Assembly (NCBI GenBank): GCA_945892775.1 | Contig: CAMDDP010000019.1 | Coordinates: forward strand, 1-53,596 | Direction of reading: 5' to 3' | DNA from: Chitinophaga pinensis | Lineage (GTDB): Bacteria; Bacteroidota; Bacteroidia; Chitinophagales; UBA10324 | DNA: 53,596 bases | Position numbers and translations under genes: made by a program | The notes under the pieces: generated by a model | The model's database searches: none | Seen by the model: only the letters and a program-made list of their open reading frames with translations | What the model was told of the DNA's origin: nothing | In this document: one piece after another, positions 33,901 through 43,042 of the stretch | Layout: each line of letters begins with the position of its first letter | Position numbering within the stretch: the first letter of the stretch is position 1

Positions 33901-36510
33901 AATGCAGCCATGATTATCGGTTATCACAAGTGTGACAGAATACAACCCTGATTGGTTATAAGTGTGTGCAGGATTTTGCTGATTAGAAGTATTGAAAGTA
34001 TTAGATCCGGGGTCACCGAAATTCCATTTCCATACAAAAGGAATGGACTGAGGTGATGTTGAATTATCAGCAAACTGAACATTCAAAGGTGTGCATCCAC
34101 TCAATGGAATTCCACTGAAATCAACATAAGTTCCATAAACTGTTATATAATTCGGCATAAATAAAGTGTCTGAACATTGATTAATGTCTGTTGAAATTAG
34201 ACGCACTGAATATTTACCCGAATTAATAAGTGATGGGCAAGGAGAATTAATGGTTGAAGTAAAAACTGTATTACCAACGGTATCTGTAATCAACCATTTG
34301 TAAGAAGTTGCATCTATAGAAGTATTTGTAAAACAGAAATTAAATGCTTTACATCCACTCGTTGGAGCAGTAAACCCAGCTTGAACATTTCTGATCTGTA
34401 CCGTTAAAACTTTTTGATCAGTGCATCCTGTAGCTAAATTGGTAACGGTTAATTTTATTTGGTAACTGCCACTTGAGGAATAGGTAATAGTTATAGTGCT
34501 ATCTGTTAATGATGTAGCTGTTGCTCCAGTAATCTGCCAACTAAATAAGTCAGCATCAATAGAATTTCCTCCATGAAGGATGAGAGTATAAGGTGTGCTG
34601 CAATTTTTTTCAACTGTAAATTTTGCTACTGGCGGTATGATATGAATGGCGCTATCCATAAATAAAGTGTCGCAGCAACCATTGTTACAGGCAATTAAAA
34701 TAACATCTGCCCAACCAGTATCGCTATAATTAAAAAATGGATTGGCGCTTGTAGATTGAGAATTGAAAGGTAGACCACCAAAATCCCAATTGTAATTTGT
34801 TGTTGCATTAACTCCGGTGCTTGTATTTAAAAACGTAATATTCATTCCTGCGCAAGCCACTAATGGAGTTACTGAAAAGTTTGCAGTAGGCATTGTTCCT
34901 ACGCAAACTGCATCAATCATTAATATCGTATCGGTACAGCCTTGTGCATTTATAATGATGAGTCTCACATCATAGCAACCGGCAGCAGTAAAAATATGAG
35001 AGGGATTTTGCAAATTGCTTTGTACTGTATTTGGATTTCCAGTGTCACCGAAATTCCATTTCCATATTGTTGGCGTCCCGCTTGATGTTAGGCTACTGAA
35101 TTGAACAGTTAATGGCGCGCATCCTGATGTTGGAGTGGCAATAAATGCAGCAACTGGACAATCAATATTTACTAAGTTAGTTATAGTTTTTACATTACTA
35201 CAGCCAGCAGAATTTATTACTGTAAGTGTTGTAGAAAAATTTCCACATGAATTATATAAAACATTGGGTGGATTATTTGTTGCCCATGTAGCGGGTATTC
35301 CACCCATGAAGTTCCATGAATAGGTTAACCCTGTTCCTGTTGAAAGATCATTGTAATTAATTGTTAAGGGTGGGGCGCAAGTTGGCGTGTTGCCTGTTTG
35401 AGAAAAATTTGCATTTGGCGTTGCTGCAACTACAACTGTTGTACATTTTTGTGCCGTGCAACCATTACTGAAACTTACATTTAAACAAATCTGATAATTT
35501 CCATCAGTGTTAAAAGTAAACGAAGCATTTTGTCCATTAGCTGTTGCTGGATTTCCACTTGGTGTTGTAGTCCAATTCCAACTACCCGCACCGCTATTTT
35601 GTCCGGCAACATTTACAGTTAAAGGCGCGCATCCCTGCAAAGCGGAAATTGAAAATTGAGCTTGCAGATTTCCAACATTGATATAGTTGTTTCTTACAAT
35701 GGTATCCTGGCATCCATTTGCGTCAGTTATGATTAATTGACTATTGAAAAGACCAGAAGAATTATAGGTTACACTTTGAGAACTTGCAGTTGAATTATTT
35801 GGTGTACCACCTGGGAAACTCCATTGATAGGAATAGGGGGCTGTTCCTCCGGTTACATTTGAATTATAAGTGGTTGTAAATGGAGAACCACACCCATTTA
35901 AAGGGGTTGCATTGTAAGTTGCATTTGGTTTTGTTGTAACACATACTGCTGCAGGTGTTGTAATGTTATTGCTACATCCAAATGAGTTTGTAACTATCAA
36001 GGTAACGGTTTTGCATCCTTGAGTTGTGTACAAATGATTTTCAATTGAATTTGACCCCGTACTTCCATCACCAAAGTCCCATTGATATAAGTTGATAGAC
36101 CCGCTACCAGGGGTGCTTGTGCTTGTTAAAGTTGCAAGAAGTGGGGCGCAGCCTACTGCACCTGTAGTATTGAAACTTGCTGTGGGTTTACAATGAATAA
36201 CAACGGGTAATGTTTTTACATCCTGTAAACCGTTTCCATCAGTTACTGTTAATGTTACGGTGAAAGAACCACATGCCGAATAGGTAGTTGATGGGTTCAA
36301 GAGTATGCTGTTTACTCCTGCATTTACACCAAAATTCCATTCATAGGTTAGGGCTGTTCCAGTGCTCAAATTTGTAAAACTAGCTACAGCCGGGTTGCAA
36401 ACTGGATTAGGTAAATTAACTGAGAAATTAGCTATTGGTTGAGCTAAAATGTTTGAAAAATTAATAAAAAAGATTAAAAAAGCGGAAGTGACCGCGTAGA
36501 GTCGGTTCAT
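30931..36510 (-). CDS. Giant PKD-repeat T9SS type B surface protein, adhesin-like
   Basis: This protein is 1859 residues. It has a signal peptide (MNRLYAVTSAFLIFFINFSNILAQ), then about fifteen PKD-type domains in tandem (residues about 25-1290), recognisable by repeated W-x-F-G-D-G or W-N-F-G cores and Y-x-V-x-L-x-V-T endings. Six Ig-like units follow (about 1295-1760), each with an early C-x-G and a Y-x-W-x-P segment. The type B sorting domain is at the C terminus (about 1763-1859: FTPNGDNKNE, FNRWGQLVWE, GWDGTFNG, GVYVYHLE). It should be exported by T9SS and held at the surface, as SprB is. The PorP/SprF gene lies just downstream. Ligand is unknown. Confidence 0.93.
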   Translation of the reverse strand: MNRLYAVTSAFLIFFINFSNILAQPIANFSVNLPNPVCNPAVASFTNLSTGTALTYEWNFGVNAGVNSILLNPSTTYSACGSFTVTLTVTDGNGLQDVKTLPVVIHCKPTASFNTTGAVGCAPLLATLTSTSTPGSGSINLYQWDFGDGSTGSNSIENHLYTTQGCKTVTLIVTNSFGCSNNITTPAAVCVTTKPNATYNATPLNGCGSPFTTTYNSNVTGGTAPYSYQWSFPGGTPNNSTASSQSVTYNSSGLFNSQLIITDANGCQDTIVRNNYINVGNLQAQFSISALQGCAPLTVNVAGQNSGAGSWNWTTTPSGNPATANGQNASFTFNTDGNYQICLNVSFSNGCTAQKCTTVVVAATPNANFSQTGNTPTCAPPLTINYNDLSTGTGLTYSWNFMGGIPATWATNNPPNVLYNSCGNFSTTLTVINSAGCSNVKTITNLVNIDCPVAAFIATPTSGCAPLTVQFSSLTSSGTPTIWKWNFGDTGNPNTVQSNLQNPSHIFTAAGCYDVRLIIINAQGCTDTILMIDAVCVGTMPTANFSVTPLVACAGMNITFLNTSTGVNATTNYNWDFGGLPFNSQSTSANPFFNYSDTGWADVILIACNNGCCDTLFMDSAIHIIPPVAKFTVEKNCSTPYTLILHGGNSIDADLFSWQITGATATSLTDSTITITYSSSGSYQIKLTVTNLATGCTDQKVLTVQIRNVQAGFTAPTSGCKAFNFCFTNTSIDATSYKWLITDTVGNTVFTSTINSPCPSLINSGKYSVRLISTDINQCSDTLFMPNYITVYGTYVDFSGIPLSGCTPLNVQFADNSTSPQSIPFVWKWNFGDPGSNTFNTSNQQNPAHTYNQSGLYSVTLVITDNHGCIDSLTKVNYINAISPAINFGAIASSVCLGSPACFFNNTIGSSNLNFVWDFGDGNSSIAAAPCHFYSSNGIYNVTLTASDISGCVSTLIDTASVVVSMPTASFIADTTHSTCPPLAVQFSNFSTNIDSATTYLWNFGDGNTSSLQNPIHTYNIAGTYDVSLIATDANGCSDIILFTNYISISGPAGVTASSIGSGCIPLNACFQVFTSNSVSFDWNFGDGTVITNTLDSICFTYSTPGIFYPEVILSDGLGCNVSILLDTVVVGSPAVNFGISPNPICNGGVVSFTDSTFASVSISNWDWNFGDVASGVSNTSSLQNPNHNYSTPGIYSVTLNILTSAGCAGQFTDSVFVFSSPTAIFSMDDTTICPSQIIAFKDISQPTGTISSWSWNFGNAASGTLNTSTLQHPFHTYTTPGIYAVILIVQSVNGCTDTTSNIITVVTNPIASAGADATICLNSTIVLNANGGILFNWSPPIGLSDTTIFNPIAAPTSTTTYSLVTTDLNGCIATDNVIVTVLSIPTLVAVPDSTVCSGQNIQLQASGATSYTWSPLNGLNNGGISNPICHATVPTTYIITGVDASGCTNSATISINLFPVAIANAGSDSTICLGNSIQLNGSGGINFEWVPISSIDSSTAFNPTATPLSSGTYTLIITDANGCTATDDITITVNLLPIVAASSDIQICYQTSAILNASGAVNYEWSPSTTLNSSTGTTVSASPDSSTFYYVTGTDANGCSAIDSVSVFVLPQLNAVAGNGGDICIGGVIQLIVSGGNQYSWTPANSLDNPYSPNPFASPEQTTTYTVIISDGVCDSDTLTIIVNVNESPFCYAGQDFEIPVGTEIQLGGAVTQGATYSWNPPDGLSCTNCISPTVIANVNTTYTLTTTSSDGCKSEDEMIIAVACPNDLLFLPNIFTPNGDNKNEKFRVRTIGIKELNYFKIFNRWGQLVWETSDIKEGWDGTFNGIKMPPGVYVYHLEAICSEGQNITKQGNITLIR

Positions 36511-36552
36511 GTTTTTTGATTGACATGACGCCTTTACGCATTTTTATACATA

Positions 36553-36576
36553 TAGTTACCTATTTATAGGTAGCTA
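36553..36576. repeat. Short inverted repeat upstream of the PKD gene
   Basis: TAGTTACCTA and TAGGTAGCTA face each other across TTTA in the 91-base gap between the propeller-only gene and the PKD gene. It forms a weak AT-rich hairpin. It could be a partial terminator or a protein-binding site; I cannot tell which. Confidence 0.4.
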
Positions 36577-36601
36577 TTTTATGTTTTAATAAAATAATTG
36601 G

Positions 36602-37735
36602 TTAAGGTCGATTAAAATAGCTGGTTATAAAATTTGGCAAGCCCAATTGGGGCTCACCGCCATTCAGGTATAATCCTTGCTCAATATACCCGCAGCCAAT
36701 TCCTTTAACATTAGGATTGGGTATGCATCCTAAATACTCGCTGCGCTTGGCCACATAAATTTTTCCATCAATGGCATTTTGTAAAGCGCCCATTTTTTTG
36801 TCAAGTGATTGAGCAACTAAAACAGCAGATTGCATAATATCAGCGGTAGTTGTAAGCGTAACATCCCATTGATAAATTTCATTTGTAATATAAAAACTCA
36901 GATACAACATTTTACTATTCGGGCTAAACTCACAACCATAGGCCATTTTACTTTGAGGCGTAAAAATTAATTTGTAATTGCTTAATATTCCTGTTTCATT
37001 ATTGAAATCATATAATTCTGCAAAATTATTTTCGTAAATGACGGAACATAATTTTTTTCCATCGGGTGAATATTTCATGTATCCAATTGCATTTCCATCT
37101 GTTGAAATCCCTCCGTGATAGACATTTCCAATTCTGCTGATCACAGCATTTTTAGCAACACCCTCTTTTGTTACTAGGTAGCAGTAAAAATTTCCGGTAT
37201 TCCATCCATGTGCCATCACCCAAATATCTTTTCCGTTTTTATGTTTAACAGCAGTTAGTTTTTCAGCAGCTGAAGGAAGCAGCAAAACATCTTTACCCAC
37301 TACATCACCCAGGCCACTTTCTTTAGTCATATCTATTTTATAATAACTAACTCCGTTATTCGGTGGATTTGCGTATGCACCTGCATCTGATGTAAAAAGA
37401 TAAATGATATTCGGATTGTCGGGATTGGGAATTGCAATAGCAGATTGAGAAGATGAATCATGACCTTTTAATGTTTTTGCGTGGGGCATGACTTTGTGAT
37501 ACTTATTCCATACCTGCATTCCATTGGTATAAAATTGCAACCAACCACCGCTGTTACACATGGTTACGCAGCCTTCTTTAACATTCATCGCGCTTACAGT
37601 AACAGGTACAGGATAGGAATATGAGAAATCAATGCCTGCTTGTTTTCCGAAAAACCAAATTGATGCTTCCTTTTGGGCGGAAGAAATATTTGAAGTAAAA
37701 AGCATGAGAAGAAATAACAGAAATCTTTTAATCAT
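36602..37735 (-). CDS. Beta-propeller paralog without a sorting domain
   Basis: This 377-residue protein has a signal peptide (MIKRFLLFLLMLFTSNISSAQ). Its mature part parallels the N-terminal half of its upstream neighbour: WFFGKQAGIDF, then blocks such as FYTNGMQVWNKYHKVMP and IGYMKYSPDGKKL, ending LPNFITSYFNRP. The repeated hydrophobic blocks suggest a propeller. Where the neighbour continues into PKD and Ig-like domains and a sorting domain, this gene simply stops, with no continuation in any frame beyond the stop. It may be a truncated paralog or a periplasmic partner. Confidence 0.75.
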   Translation of the reverse strand: MIKRFLLFLLMLFTSNISSAQKEASIWFFGKQAGIDFSYSYPVPVTVSAMNVKEGCVTMCNSGGWLQFYTNGMQVWNKYHKVMPHAKTLKGHDSSSQSAIAIPNPDNPNIIYLFTSDAGAYANPPNNGVSYYKIDMTKESGLGDVVGKDVLLLPSAAEKLTAVKHKNGKDIWVMAHGWNTGNFYCYLVTKEGVAKNAVISRIGNVYHGGISTDGNAIGYMKYSPDGKKLCSVIYENNFAELYDFNNETGILSNYKLIFTPQSKMAYGCEFSPNSKMLYLSFYITNEIYQWDVTLTTTADIMQSAVLVAQSLDKKMGALQNAIDGKIYVAKRSEYLGCIPNPNVKGIGCGYIEQGLYLNGGEPQLGLPNFITSYFNRP

Positions 37736-37798
37736 CTGCTAAATGTATTTGCTTGTGAAAGCAATTTAAAGATGTAAGGAGTTAAAATATAAACATCA

Positions 37799-40201
37799 TT
37801 ATCGAAGGAGTGTAAAGTTTCCTTTAAAAAAATATTTTTTTCCTTTATCAATACCTATTGCATAGTAAACATATACACCCATTGAACAGGGCAGGTCATC
37901 AAATGTTCCATCCCAACCATCGTGTTGTAAATCTGTTTGGTAAACTGTTTCGCCCCATCGATTATAAATCCTCATCCACACTTTTTCAAACCCCGAATTG
38001 AAGTAATCAAAAAAATCATTAATGCCATCTTGGTTTGGAGAAAACACATTTGGAAAATAAAGAATGGGTTCAGTTCCATCGTTCACAGTAATGATAACGG
38101 TATCAACTGCTAGACAGCCAAAGCCATTGTCAGTAATTACAATGTAAGTTGTTGTGATGGTTGGGGAAGCAAGAGGCTGAAGAATAGTTGAGTCATTTAA
38201 GTTGTTGCCAGGTTGCCACAGAAAGAATAGGCCATTGGAGGTTGCCTCAATCAAAACCGAATTCCCATTAAAGATTGTTAAATCAGAACCAGCATTAATA
38301 TCCGGAGGCAATAGAAAAGAAACAGTAACTGATGCGGTATCAGGTGTGCACCCTGGTGTTGAAACAATAACAGAATAAGTTGTTGCAATGATTGGAGTAG
38401 CAAATGGATTTGGAATATTATAGGAAGATAGTGTTGAATCGATAAACCATAAATACGAAGTGCCTCCAGAAGCTAAAAGTTGAACTGAAGAACTCGGACA
38501 AATAGTTGTATCATTAGAAATAAATGCAGTGACTCCGTTTGTTATATTTATAACAATGGTGTCTTCATCGTGACAACCAGGCCCATCATCAATAGATACA
38601 ATATAAGTTGAGGTTGAATTTGGGTTCGCAATTGGACTTGAACAATTTGCACAACTTAAATCAGTTGCCGGTGTCCACTGGTAATTTAATCCGTATTGGA
38701 ACAGATTGGTTAATTGAATATTATTACCTACACAAATTGTTTGGTCGGGGCCATAATCAACTTGAAAACTATCGGTTAAATCAAGAGAAGTATTGTAAAT
38801 GAAATTGGTGCATCCTGTTGTTATTGTTAATGAAATATTATATGTTCCTAATGTAGAAAAAATATGGGTTGGGTCAAGTAAAGTGGAGGTGTTGTTTACA
38901 CCACTGGCAGGGTCGCCGAAGTTCCAAGTTACTGTAACTGGAAAAGGAATTATTGTGTCAAGTAATGTTGCCGTGTAGGTTCCCCCACAGCCTCCATAAG
39001 TTAGATTGAAGTGTGTAGGCGTATTAAATATTTCTACAAAGTTAGGAAGGCCATACCTGCTAATATGTTGCCCCTGTTGATTTCCCATTTGTAACCCGTC
39101 AGTTACATAATTGCATGGGGCTCCTGATAGATTAGGGGTATTGATCACATCCAATTTGGGGCTGCTTGCTTTAGCTAAATAAATTTTTCCGTTAGGGGCT
39201 AATTGCAAAGCACCATAAGATTGCGTGAGCGAAGTATTTATTATAGTCTTTGAAGCAAGTATTGCTACTGCGTTATTTGTGCTTAAATCATATTGATAAA
39301 CACTGCTGGGGTGAATAGTTGAATCGTTAACACCGCTTATATAGAGTTTTGAATTATCGGGTGAAAAAGCTAATCCATATAATCCTGAATTGCCATGATA
39401 ATTAAACCAGGAGTCATCTATAATTTCGTTATTGATAGTCCCATTGCTATAATTAAAATCAAAAATTTCAACGGTTCTTATATCGCTATAACAAGCAAGA
39501 GCCAATTTTTTTCCATTAGGTGAAATTTTCATGTATCCAATTGCTGAAAATCCATTTCCTCCTAAGGTATCAGAATGCATAATTCCAATTGTGCTTATAA
39601 CTGGAACTGCTGATAAGCCCGCTGAGGTCAACAAATAGGAATAGAATTTATTTGAATTAAATTTATGAACTACCACCCAATAATCAACTCCATTGCAATG
39701 AAGTGTTGCGGTTAGTTTTTCACAAACAGGAGATAGAACCATCTGATTCTTAATGGTTACATCGCCCAGCCCACCGTTTAAATTCATATCAACTAAATTC
39801 AGATTAAAACTTCCGCTACTTGCTGAATTCATTCCCCCCCAAGCCCCTACACTAAAAACATAGAATTGGGTTGTGCTTCCAGGCCTTGGGACAACTAATC
39901 CTGATTGAGAGCTTGATTTATGCCCACCAATTCCAATACCATTAGGCATTTTTTGATTGTTCTTATTCCATATCGTATCTCCGTTAGTATAGAATAACAA
40001 TTGGCCTGTTGAGGGGTTAGAATAACCACTGCATCCTTCTTGTGTATTTAATTGACCAGTACCAATTGCCGATAATATTCCATTAAAATTTAAGCCAGCT
40101 TTATCCCCAAAATACCAATTGTTAGTTTGCTTTTGTCCATTAGATAACAATGGAAAAAGCAACACAAGTAAGAAAAAGAGATCTAATTTTGTTGATTTCA
40201 T
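37799..40201 (-). CDS. Propeller/PKD T9SS type B cargo
   Basis: This 800-residue protein starts MKSTKLDLFFLLVLLFPLLSNGQ, a signal peptide. It then has a propeller-like half (WYFGDKAGLNF, FYTNGDTIWNKNNQKMPNG and GYMKISPNGKKLAL, about residues 25-390). One PKD domain follows (VTWNFGDPASGVNN, about 425-480), then three Ig-like units, then a type B sorting domain (FSPNQDGINDFF, YNRWGETVYQ, GWDGTFDD, GVYVYYAIG). It is the first gene of a leftward four-gene block ending in PorP/SprF. Function of the propeller is unknown. Confidence 0.9.
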   Translation of the reverse strand: MKSTKLDLFFLLVLLFPLLSNGQKQTNNWYFGDKAGLNFNGILSAIGTGQLNTQEGCSGYSNPSTGQLLFYTNGDTIWNKNNQKMPNGIGIGGHKSSSQSGLVVPRPGSTTQFYVFSVGAWGGMNSASSGSFNLNLVDMNLNGGLGDVTIKNQMVLSPVCEKLTATLHCNGVDYWVVVHKFNSNKFYSYLLTSAGLSAVPVISTIGIMHSDTLGGNGFSAIGYMKISPNGKKLALACYSDIRTVEIFDFNYSNGTINNEIIDDSWFNYHGNSGLYGLAFSPDNSKLYISGVNDSTIHPSSVYQYDLSTNNAVAILASKTIINTSLTQSYGALQLAPNGKIYLAKASSPKLDVINTPNLSGAPCNYVTDGLQMGNQQGQHISRYGLPNFVEIFNTPTHFNLTYGGCGGTYTATLLDTIIPFPVTVTWNFGDPASGVNNTSTLLDPTHIFSTLGTYNISLTITTGCTNFIYNTSLDLTDSFQVDYGPDQTICVGNNIQLTNLFQYGLNYQWTPATDLSCANCSSPIANPNSTSTYIVSIDDGPGCHDEDTIVINITNGVTAFISNDTTICPSSSVQLLASGGTSYLWFIDSTLSSYNIPNPFATPIIATTYSVIVSTPGCTPDTASVTVSFLLPPDINAGSDLTIFNGNSVLIEATSNGLFFLWQPGNNLNDSTILQPLASPTITTTYIVITDNGFGCLAVDTVIITVNDGTEPILYFPNVFSPNQDGINDFFDYFNSGFEKVWMRIYNRWGETVYQTDLQHDGWDGTFDDLPCSMGVYVYYAIGIDKGKKYFFKGNFTLLR

Positions 40202-40393
40202 TTAATCAAACCATAAAACTATAATTAAAAGCAATCAAAGAGGGAAAAAGTTTAAATTTTTTATTTTTATTTTAATAGATTCTTATTCATTCATTTTTTA
40301 ATTGATTCAGTTAAACCATTGGTTTACAATGATAAATATTGATTTTAAGGTGTGTTTTTAAAATGTTAAAAACTATTTTTTTGCTGTTGTTCG

Positions 40394-40422
40394 TTGCCAT
40401 ACTGTTTTTCAGATTACATTTG
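40394..40422 (+). promoter_or_regulatory. Promoter of the SRP RNA gene
   Basis: A TTG at 40394-40396 and TACATTTG at 40415-40422 are separated by 18 bases, an excellent match to the Bacteroidota promoter (TTG and TAnnTTTG). The RNA starts five bases after the box. The tRNA-Asp promoter has exactly the same box and spacing. Confidence 0.75.
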
Positions 40423-40426
40423 TCCC

Positions 40427-40521
40427 GGGCAAGTCTTATACGACCAGCTCCTGTGAACTCCCCCAGGGTCGGAAGGCAGCAAGGGTAAACGGTTGAGCGG
40501 TGCGATATAAGTAACTTGCCC
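40427..40521 (+). ncRNA. ffs: Signal recognition particle RNA (4.5S-type)
   Basis: The conserved SRP apical domain is present as GGGTCGGAAGGCAGCAAGGG, including the GGAA tetraloop and asymmetric-loop bases. The ends pair: GGGCAAGT at 40427-40434 with ACTTGCCC at 40514-40521, and the next bases CTTATA with TATAAG. That gives a single rod of about 95 bases, followed by TTTCTT. This small bacterial SRP RNA binds Ffh and guides membrane-protein targeting. Confidence 0.93.
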
Positions 40522-40542
40522 TTTCTTACACGAAAGTTACAT

Positions 40543-41199
40543 ATGAAATTCTTCATTGATACAGCAAACATTGCCCAGATAAAGGAAGCCAAAGACCTTG
40601 GAATTCTTGATGGAGTTACTACCAATCCTTCACTTATGGCTAAGGAAGGTATTAAAGGAGAAGAAAATATTATGGAGCATTACTTAAAAATATGTGCCAT
40701 TGTAAAAGGTGATGTAAGCGCTGAAGTTATTTCAACTGATTATAAAAAAATTGTTGCTGAAGGGAAAGTACTTGCTGCTTTGCATCCGAATATTGTGGTG
40801 AAAGTGCCGATGATTAAAGATGGTATTAAAGCCATTAAGTATTTATCTGAACAGGGAATTAAAACCAATTGTACGCTAGCATTTTCAGCAGGGCAGGCAA
40901 TACTCGCTGCTAAGGCAGGAGCAACTTATATATCTCCGTTTGTTGGTCGTGTGGATGATGGTAATTGGGATGGCATTCAGTTAATTGCTCAAATTGTACA
41001 GATTTATGGAATCTATGGGTATCCAACCCAGGTACTTGCTGCTTCAATCAGAAGTTCTTTACACATTGTTCGTTGTGCCGAAGTAGGAGCACATGTTGTT
41101 ACTTGTCCGTTAGATGCAATTATGGGATTGTTGAAACATCCTTTAACTGATATTGGATTGGAAAAATTTTTAGCAGACTTTAAAAAATCTCAGGCTTGA
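40543..41199 (+). CDS. tal: Transaldolase (fructose-6-phosphate aldolase-like family)
   Basis: The frame is open from a TTG at 40516, but that codon lies inside the SRP RNA, and the ATG at 40543 gives the family's usual length of 218 residues. It begins MKFFIDTANIAQIKEAKDLGILDGVTTNPSL and has the Schiff-base lysine in VVKVPM, followed by TNCTLAFSAGQAILAAKAGATYISPFVGRVDD. It transfers dihydroxyacetone units in the non-oxidative pentose phosphate pathway. It begins 21 bases after the SRP RNA. A strong terminator lies 47 bases downstream of its stop. Confidence 0.95.
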   Translation: MKFFIDTANIAQIKEAKDLGILDGVTTNPSLMAKEGIKGEENIMEHYLKICAIVKGDVSAEVISTDYKKIVAEGKVLAALHPNIVVKVPMIKDGIKAIKYLSEQGIKTNCTLAFSAGQAILAAKAGATYISPFVGRVDDGNWDGIQLIAQIVQIYGIYGYPTQVLAASIRSSLHIVRCAEVGAHVVTCPLDAIMGLLKHPLTDIGLEKFLADFKKSQA

Positions 41200-41246
41200 T
41201 TAAATAAAAAAGGCAGAGACCTTGTAGCCATAGTTAATGCTTTTTT

Positions 41247-41284
41247 CTGTCCCGGTTCTTCACTGAACTGGGACAGTTTTTTTT
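41247..41284 (+). terminator. Intrinsic terminator after transaldolase
   Basis: CTGTCCCGGTTC (41247-41258) pairs with GAACTGGGACAG (41265-41276) with one G-U-type or mismatched position inside, and the stem is followed by eight T residues. Confidence 0.9.
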
Positions 41285-41351
41285 ACAGCTATTCTGATTA
41301 TCGTTCAGCCTCAAAATATTTTCGTATCAAATAACGATATAAATAACTTTC

Positions 41352-42797
41352 TTAAAACTTTCTTAAAACAGTAAACAGGGTGAGTAAAATAATTCCTATC
41401 ACATTAAAAATAAATCCTGTGCGGTACATGGTTTTTAAATCAATATATCCGCTTCCGTATACAATTGTATTTGCAGCAGTTGCTACTGGCAACATGTAAC
41501 CGAAAGATGCAGCAATGGTAGCCGGAACCATAAGAGTCAACGGGTCAACTCCAAGTGTTATACTCAATGGAATTAATATCGGAAGTATAAGTTGCACACT
41601 TGCCACATTACTCGCCATTTCACTCAGCAGGGTTACAAAAGCAATTATTGCTAAAATGATGAGCCACGATGGCAATGATTTAAGGCCAACTAAATTTTCT
41701 GCAAAAATTTTATCAAGCCCTGTTGATTCAAAACCTTCGGCAATTGCAAAACCGCAACCAAACAACAATATTATTTTGAATGGAAGTTTTGTTACATCCT
41801 TCCACTCTAAAATATTTTCTTTTTTGCTTTTTGAAGCAGGAATGAGAAATAATATAAATCCTGCAAGTATGGCAACAGTACTGTCCTTTATATAAGAAGG
41901 AAGACCAAATAAATTATTCCATCCGGTCATTTTAAAATTTCCGAAATCAATATCAGCACGGGTGAACCATAAGAGCACAGTTATAAAAAAAATAGTCATC
42001 ACGGATTTTTCTTCTCGACTCAGTTTACCCATTTTGTTTAATTCATCGCGGATGTGCTGCATATCAAATGGTAAATCATATTTTTTTTCAATCACATAAA
42101 ACCGCAACACACAATAGGCTAAAATAAAAAAAGTAATGCTGATAGGAAAAGCAAAAACAAACCATCGGAAAAAATTAATGGACTCGGCACCCGGAACCAT
42201 TTTCTCATAAAACCCTGCGAATATCATGTTGGGTGGTGTGCCAACCAGAGTAGAGAAACCTCCAATGGAGGCAGTATAGGCAAGTGCAAGCATGTAGGCG
42301 GCGGCAACTTTCTTGTGACCTTCGGGATGAAAAAGTTTTTCGTTACGGATAATTGCAAGCACTGCCGAAAACAACATGATGGTTGTGGCAGTATTTGAAA
42401 TCCACATGGTAATTAAATAAGTAGTTACCATTATGCCGAGTAAAATGCGCGATGGTTTATTGCCGAGCAGCAAAATGATTTTATAAGCCATGCGGCTGTG
42501 CAGGTGCCACTTCTCCATTGCATAAGCAAGAAAAAAACCGCCTATGAATAAGAATATGGTTTGCTCCATATACTGAGCCGCTGTTCTGTCGGCGCTCATA
42601 ATTCCTAGCAACGGGAAAAATATAATTGGTATAAGCGAGGTAACTGCCAAATCAATGGCTTCACTCATCCACCAGCCGGCAATCCATATCAGCAGAAAAC
42701 ACATTCGTGCGGCAGGAACCGGCAATCCTTTGGTTTCCATCCATTGCATGATAATGAAACCGGCCACAGGAAAAAACAGTAACTTAAACAATTTCAT
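41352..42797 (-). CDS. SLC13/DASS-family anion transporter
   Basis: The Met at 42797 is preferred over 42818 because the first membrane helix follows directly (MKLFKLLFFPVAGFIIMQW). The 481-residue protein has about eleven helices and the paired clamshell motifs of the DASS family: ISNTATTIMLF near residue 125, GGFSTLVGTPPNMIFAG, and a second half with ASNVASVQLILPIL and ATAANTIVYGSGYI. It should import dicarboxylates, sulfate or a related anion with sodium. The exact substrate is not clear. Confidence 0.88.
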   Translation of the reverse strand: MKLFKLLFFPVAGFIIMQWMETKGLPVPAARMCFLLIWIAGWWMSEAIDLAVTSLIPIIFFPLLGIMSADRTAAQYMEQTIFLFIGGFFLAYAMEKWHLHSRMAYKIILLLGNKPSRILLGIMVTTYLITMWISNTATTIMLFSAVLAIIRNEKLFHPEGHKKVAAAYMLALAYTASIGGFSTLVGTPPNMIFAGFYEKMVPGAESINFFRWFVFAFPISITFFILAYCVLRFYVIEKKYDLPFDMQHIRDELNKMGKLSREEKSVMTIFFITVLLWFTRADIDFGNFKMTGWNNLFGLPSYIKDSTVAILAGFILFLIPASKSKKENILEWKDVTKLPFKIILLFGCGFAIAEGFESTGLDKIFAENLVGLKSLPSWLIILAIIAFVTLLSEMASNVASVQLILPILIPLSITLGVDPLTLMVPATIAASFGYMLPVATAANTIVYGSGYIDLKTMYRTGFIFNVIGIILLTLFTVLRKF

Positions 42798-42917
42798 TGC
42801 GGGTGAAATGTAAGCCAAGTTTTTTGTGTTAGCTGTTTCATAAAAAAAGAATTCGTTTTTTAAAAAGCTGACGAAATTATTTGTGCTGTTTTGTATATTC
42901 TCTTTGTATCAGTTAAT

Positions 42918-42925
42918 TACATTTG
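42918..42925 (+). promoter_or_regulatory. Candidate -7 box of the FG-GAP gene
   Basis: TACATTTG is identical to the SRP and tRNA boxes and lies 117 bases upstream of the ATG at 43043. A -33 TTG at the usual spacing is not seen. Confidence 0.4.
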
Positions 42926-43042
42926 AGAGAAATAGCAATACTGTTGAAGAAAGCATTTCTCCTTTCATTTTTCATTTATTCTTAAAATCAGTTCAGCAAA
43001 TGTTTATTTAAGACTAATTTTCCACCCGAACGAAAATCGAGC

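Noticed and set aside
40516-40542. Upstream TTG start for transaldolase
   Set aside because: It lies within the 3' strand of the SRP RNA; the ATG at 40543 gives the family's normal N terminus.
40311-40625. A 104-codon frame on the minus strand across the SRP RNA and the start of transaldolase
   Set aside because: It is antisense to a recognised RNA and to a conserved enzyme, and its protein has no recognisable features.
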